NCBI RefSeq assembly: GCF_001282115.1
Contig: NZ_LJBR01000097.1
Span: 1-64,000, forward strand
Reading direction: 5' to 3'
Length of the DNA stretch: 64,000 nucleotides
Origin: Streptomyces sp. NRRL B-24085
GTDB lineage: Bacteria; Actinomycetota; Actinomycetes; Streptomycetales; Streptomycetaceae
Shown: positions 62,331 through 64,000 of the stretch, piece by piece
How positions within the stretch are numbered: position 1 is the first letter of the stretch
Layout of the letters: the number at the start of each line of letters is the position of its first letter
The notes under the pieces: model-generated
The model's database searches: none
Seen by the model: only the letters and a program-made list of their open reading frames with translations
Told to the model about the DNA's origin: nothing
Translations under genes and position numbers: made by a program

Positions 62331-62777
62331 TCACGGTGCTGAAGTAAGCCCTTGGGCGGAACAGGCGGGGCACAGGCCCCAGTAGATGACCTCGGCCTCG
62401 TCGATCGAGAAGCCGCGGTCGTCGGAAGCTGTCAGGCAGGGCGCGTGACCGACGGCACAGTCGACGTCGACGACGGCCCCGCACGACCGGCAGACCAGGT
62501 GATGGTGGTTGTCCCCGACCCGTCCCTCGAACCGTGCCGGGCTGCCGGGCGGCTCGAGGCGGCGCACGAGGCCGGCCGCGGTGAGCGAGTGCAGGGCCTC
62601 GTACACGGCCTGGAGGGATATGTGGCCGAGACGGTCGCGCACTCCCGTGGCGATCGCGTCGGCCGCGAGGTGGTCACCGGCCCGGACGGTCTCGAGCAGT
62701 GCGACGCGCGCGGCCGTCACCCGCAGGCCGGCACCGCGCAGCTCAGCGGCGGTGTTCGGAGGCTGGGGGGCGGTCAT
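62331..62777 (-). CDS. furA: Fur-family repressor of katG
   Basis: A 148-residue Fur-family regulator. DNA-binding helix LQAVYEALHSLTAAGLVRRL; metal and structural ligands in HHHLVCRSCGAVVDVDC and a C-terminal CPAC. The family member next to katG in actinobacteria (FurA/CpeR) represses katG and itself and responds to peroxide or metal. ATG 62777 is chosen; a TTG 9 bp upstream is possible. A perfect palindrome lies 42 bp upstream of its start. It is the first gene of the furA-katG operon. Confidence 0.92.
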   Translation of the reverse strand: MTAPQPPNTAAELRGAGLRVTAARVALLETVRAGDHLAADAIATGVRDRLGHISLQAVYEALHSLTAAGLVRRLEPPGSPARFEGRVGDNHHHLVCRSCGAVVDVDCAVGHAPCLTASDDRGFSIDEAEVIYWGLCPACSAQGLTSAP

Positions 62778-62806
62778 GGGGAACAACCTACCCTCACAAA
62801 CACGAA

Positions 62807-62831
62807 TGGTTCAAGAAATGGAACCGTTCCA
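62807..62831. promoter_or_regulatory. FurA operator candidate
   Basis: TGGAACCGTTCCA (62819-62831) is a perfect 13-bp palindrome with central C, and TGGTTCAA (62807-62814) is a related half-site just before it. The location, directly upstream of the furA start, fits autorepression. Confidence 0.6.
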
Positions 62832-62910
62832 AGTCTGTGGCGCGTCGGATCCGGCCAGGCCCGGCGCGCGGAGGCGCTCACAACAGTGCCCGGTCAGCTG
62901 TGCGGGCGGT

Positions 62911-62926
62911 GTAACCCCTGGTGAAC
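62911..62926 (+). promoter_or_regulatory. GlnR-like box upstream of the nitrate-reductase-like gene
   Basis: GTAAC-CCCTGG-TGAAC: a near match to the actinobacterial GlnR pattern GTnAC-n6-GAAAC, with the b-site half changed to TGAAC. It lies about 80-95 bp upstream of the probable start. GlnR controls nas genes in streptomycetes, so the position is sensible, but a single imperfect box is weak evidence. Confidence 0.35.
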
Positions 62927-63004
62927 GGCTCGGGAGACATCTGTGTAATGGGCATTTCGTACGGTCGGTGGAGATCGAATCGGCTGAGCTCAGGAGGCGT
63001 GCCC

Positions 63005-64000
63005 GTGGTGCGGACGGTCTGCTCGTACTGCGGGGTGGGCTGCGGCCTGGTCCTCGACATCGGGAGGGGCCCGGACGGACGGCGTACGGTCCTGAAGGCG
63101 TCCGGCGACAAGGAGCACCCCGCCAACTTCGGCAGGCTCTGCACCAAGGGCGCCACCACCGCCGACCTGCTCGCGGCGCCGGGACGGCTGGCCACGGCCC
63201 TGGTGCGCCCCGAGCGCGGCGCGGAGGCCGCTCCCGCCCCGGTGGCCGAGGCGATCAGCCGTACGGCCCGGCGGCTGCGGGAGATCGTCGACGAGCACGG
63301 CCCCGACGCGGTCGCCCTCTACGTGTCCGGGCAGATGAGCCTGGAGGCGCAGTACCTGGCGAACAAGCTCGCCAAGGGGTTCCTGCGCACCAACCGGATC
63401 GAGTCCAACTCCCGGCTGTGCATGGCGAGCGCCGGCACCGGCTACAAGCTCTCGCTCGGTGCGGACGGCCCGCCCGGCTCGTACCAGGACTTCGACCAGG
63501 CCGACCTGTTCCTCGTCATCGGCTCCAACACGGCCGACTGCCACCCCATCCTGTTCCTGCGGATGATGGAGCGCGTGAAGTCGGCGGGCGCCAAGGTGAT
63601 CGTCGTCGACCCGCGGCGCACCGCCACGGCCGCGAAGGCGGACCTGTTCCTCCAGATCGAGCCGGGCACCGACCTCGCGCTGCTCAACGGCCTGCTGCAC
63701 CTGCTGCACGCGAACGGCGACACCGACCCGGACTTCATCGCCGCCCACACCGAGGGCTGGGAGGCGATGCCGGAGTTCCTCGCCGACTACACGCCCGCCG
63801 CGGTGGCCGGGATCACGGGCCTCGCCGAGGAGGCCATCCGGGAGGCGGCCCGGCTGATCGGGGCGGCCGGCGAGTGGATGAGCCTGTGGACCATGGGGCT
63901 CAACCAGTCCACCCACGGCACCTGGAACACCAACGCCCTGGTCAACCTCCACCTCGCCACCGGTGCCGTCTGCCGCCCCGGCAGCGGCCCGTTCTCCCTC
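63005..64000 (+). CDS. Molybdopterin oxidoreductase, assimilatory nitrate-reductase-like, partial (cut by window edge)
   Basis: The first 332 residues of a large Mo-bis-MGD enzyme; the stop is beyond the window. The N-terminal [4Fe-4S] ligands are in CSYCGVGC and later LCTKG. The Mo ligand Cys appears in SNSRLCMAS, and the FLVIGSNTADCHPILFLRM stretch matches NasA/NarB-type catalytic subunits (Cys ligand, not selenocysteine, makes formate dehydrogenase less likely). It should reduce nitrate to nitrite in the cytoplasm. The AGGAGG at 62992-62997 best fits GTG 63005 rather than GTG 62999. The gene is divergent from furA. Confidence 0.85.
   Translation, partial: MVRTVCSYCGVGCGLVLDIGRGPDGRRTVLKASGDKEHPANFGRLCTKGATTADLLAAPGRLATALVRPERGAEAAPAPVAEAISRTARRLREIVDEHGPDAVALYVSGQMSLEAQYLANKLAKGFLRTNRIESNSRLCMASAGTGYKLSLGADGPPGSYQDFDQADLFLVIGSNTADCHPILFLRMMERVKSAGAKVIVVDPRRTATAAKADLFLQIEPGTDLALLNGLLHLLHANGDTDPDFIAAHTEGWEAMPEFLADYTPAAVAGITGLAEEAIREAARLIGAAGEWMSLWTMGLNQSTHGTWNTNALVNLHLATGAVCRPGSGPFSL

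Overview
The window looks like chromosomal DNA from a Streptomyces species. Base composition is very G+C rich with strong third-position G/C, and many frames lack stops on both strands. Several genes are typical of streptomycetes: sepH, the cutR/cutS two-component pair, a ParC-type topoisomerase IV subunit, an HPr (ptsH) gene, DUF5998, DUF3071, DUF3093, DUF3159, DUF3710 and DUF4193 proteins, and a c-di-AMP (ydaO-type) leader in front of an M23 peptidase. From memory, not from a search, the gene order resembles the SCO5830-SCO5880 part of the S. coelicolor core. I see no rRNA, tRNA, CRISPR array, transposase or prophage. I support 57 protein genes; the last one (molybdopterin oxidoreductase) is cut by the right edge.

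Layout. 0-4.5 kb: a NitT/TauT-type binding lipoprotein convergent with a CitA/CitB-like two-component pair, then a sucrase/ferredoxin-like protein. 4.6-7.1 kb: two divergent citrate synthase homologues, one with an N-terminal DNA-binding helix, separated by an A+T-rich palindromic region. 7.1-9.4 kb: a small accessory island with two DUF6082 membrane proteins and two related small proteins arranged as a mirrored duplication. 9.7-18.8 kb: a CobW-like metal chaperone, parC, an active/inactive pair of M16 peptidases, the c-di-AMP leader with an M23 wall peptidase, a GntR regulator and HPr. 19-27.5 kb: a GNAT/acyl-CoA synthetase fusion, DUF5998, a phosphodiesterase, thymidine kinase, a VOC protein, a rhodanese and SepH. 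27.9-39.2 kb: a sugar-lactone oxidase, an MFS exporter, ferrochelatase, an inositol monophosphatase, a 54-residue protein, CutRS, DUF4193, a thioesterase/dUTPase pair and DUF3710.

39.3-42.5 kb: a secreted alginate-lyase-family enzyme, a lone ABC ATPase, then about 1.2 kb without a convincing gene, much of it a degenerate tandem repeat with a period near 94 bp. 42.5-50.7 kb: a potassium-homeostasis neighbourhood with KdpDE (no kdpFABC nearby), an OB-fold protein, DUF3159, two TrkA-type RCK proteins, a 31-residue membrane peptide and a KimA-like APC transporter. 50.8-64 kb: an RNA uracil methyltransferase, a PadR-controlled MacB-like ABC exporter, a BrkB-like membrane protein, a phospholipase-D-family enzyme, an aminotransferase, a Fur-katG oxidative-stress operon, and the start of an assimilatory nitrate-reductase-like gene.

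Working together. Second-messenger control of turgor and wall is a recurrent theme: the c-di-AMP leader precedes a wall hydrolase, and three known c-di-AMP target families (KdpD, RCK proteins, KimA) sit within 8 kb. At least seven genes have a -10-like hexamer 6-8 nt before the start codon and no ribosome-binding site, which suggests leaderless transcripts. The best candidates for undescribed biology are the mirrored DUF6082/small-protein cassette, the DNA-binding citrate synthase with matching operator-like motifs between and inside the citrate synthase genes, the 94-bp repeat array, and the two very small genes (31 and 54 residues).
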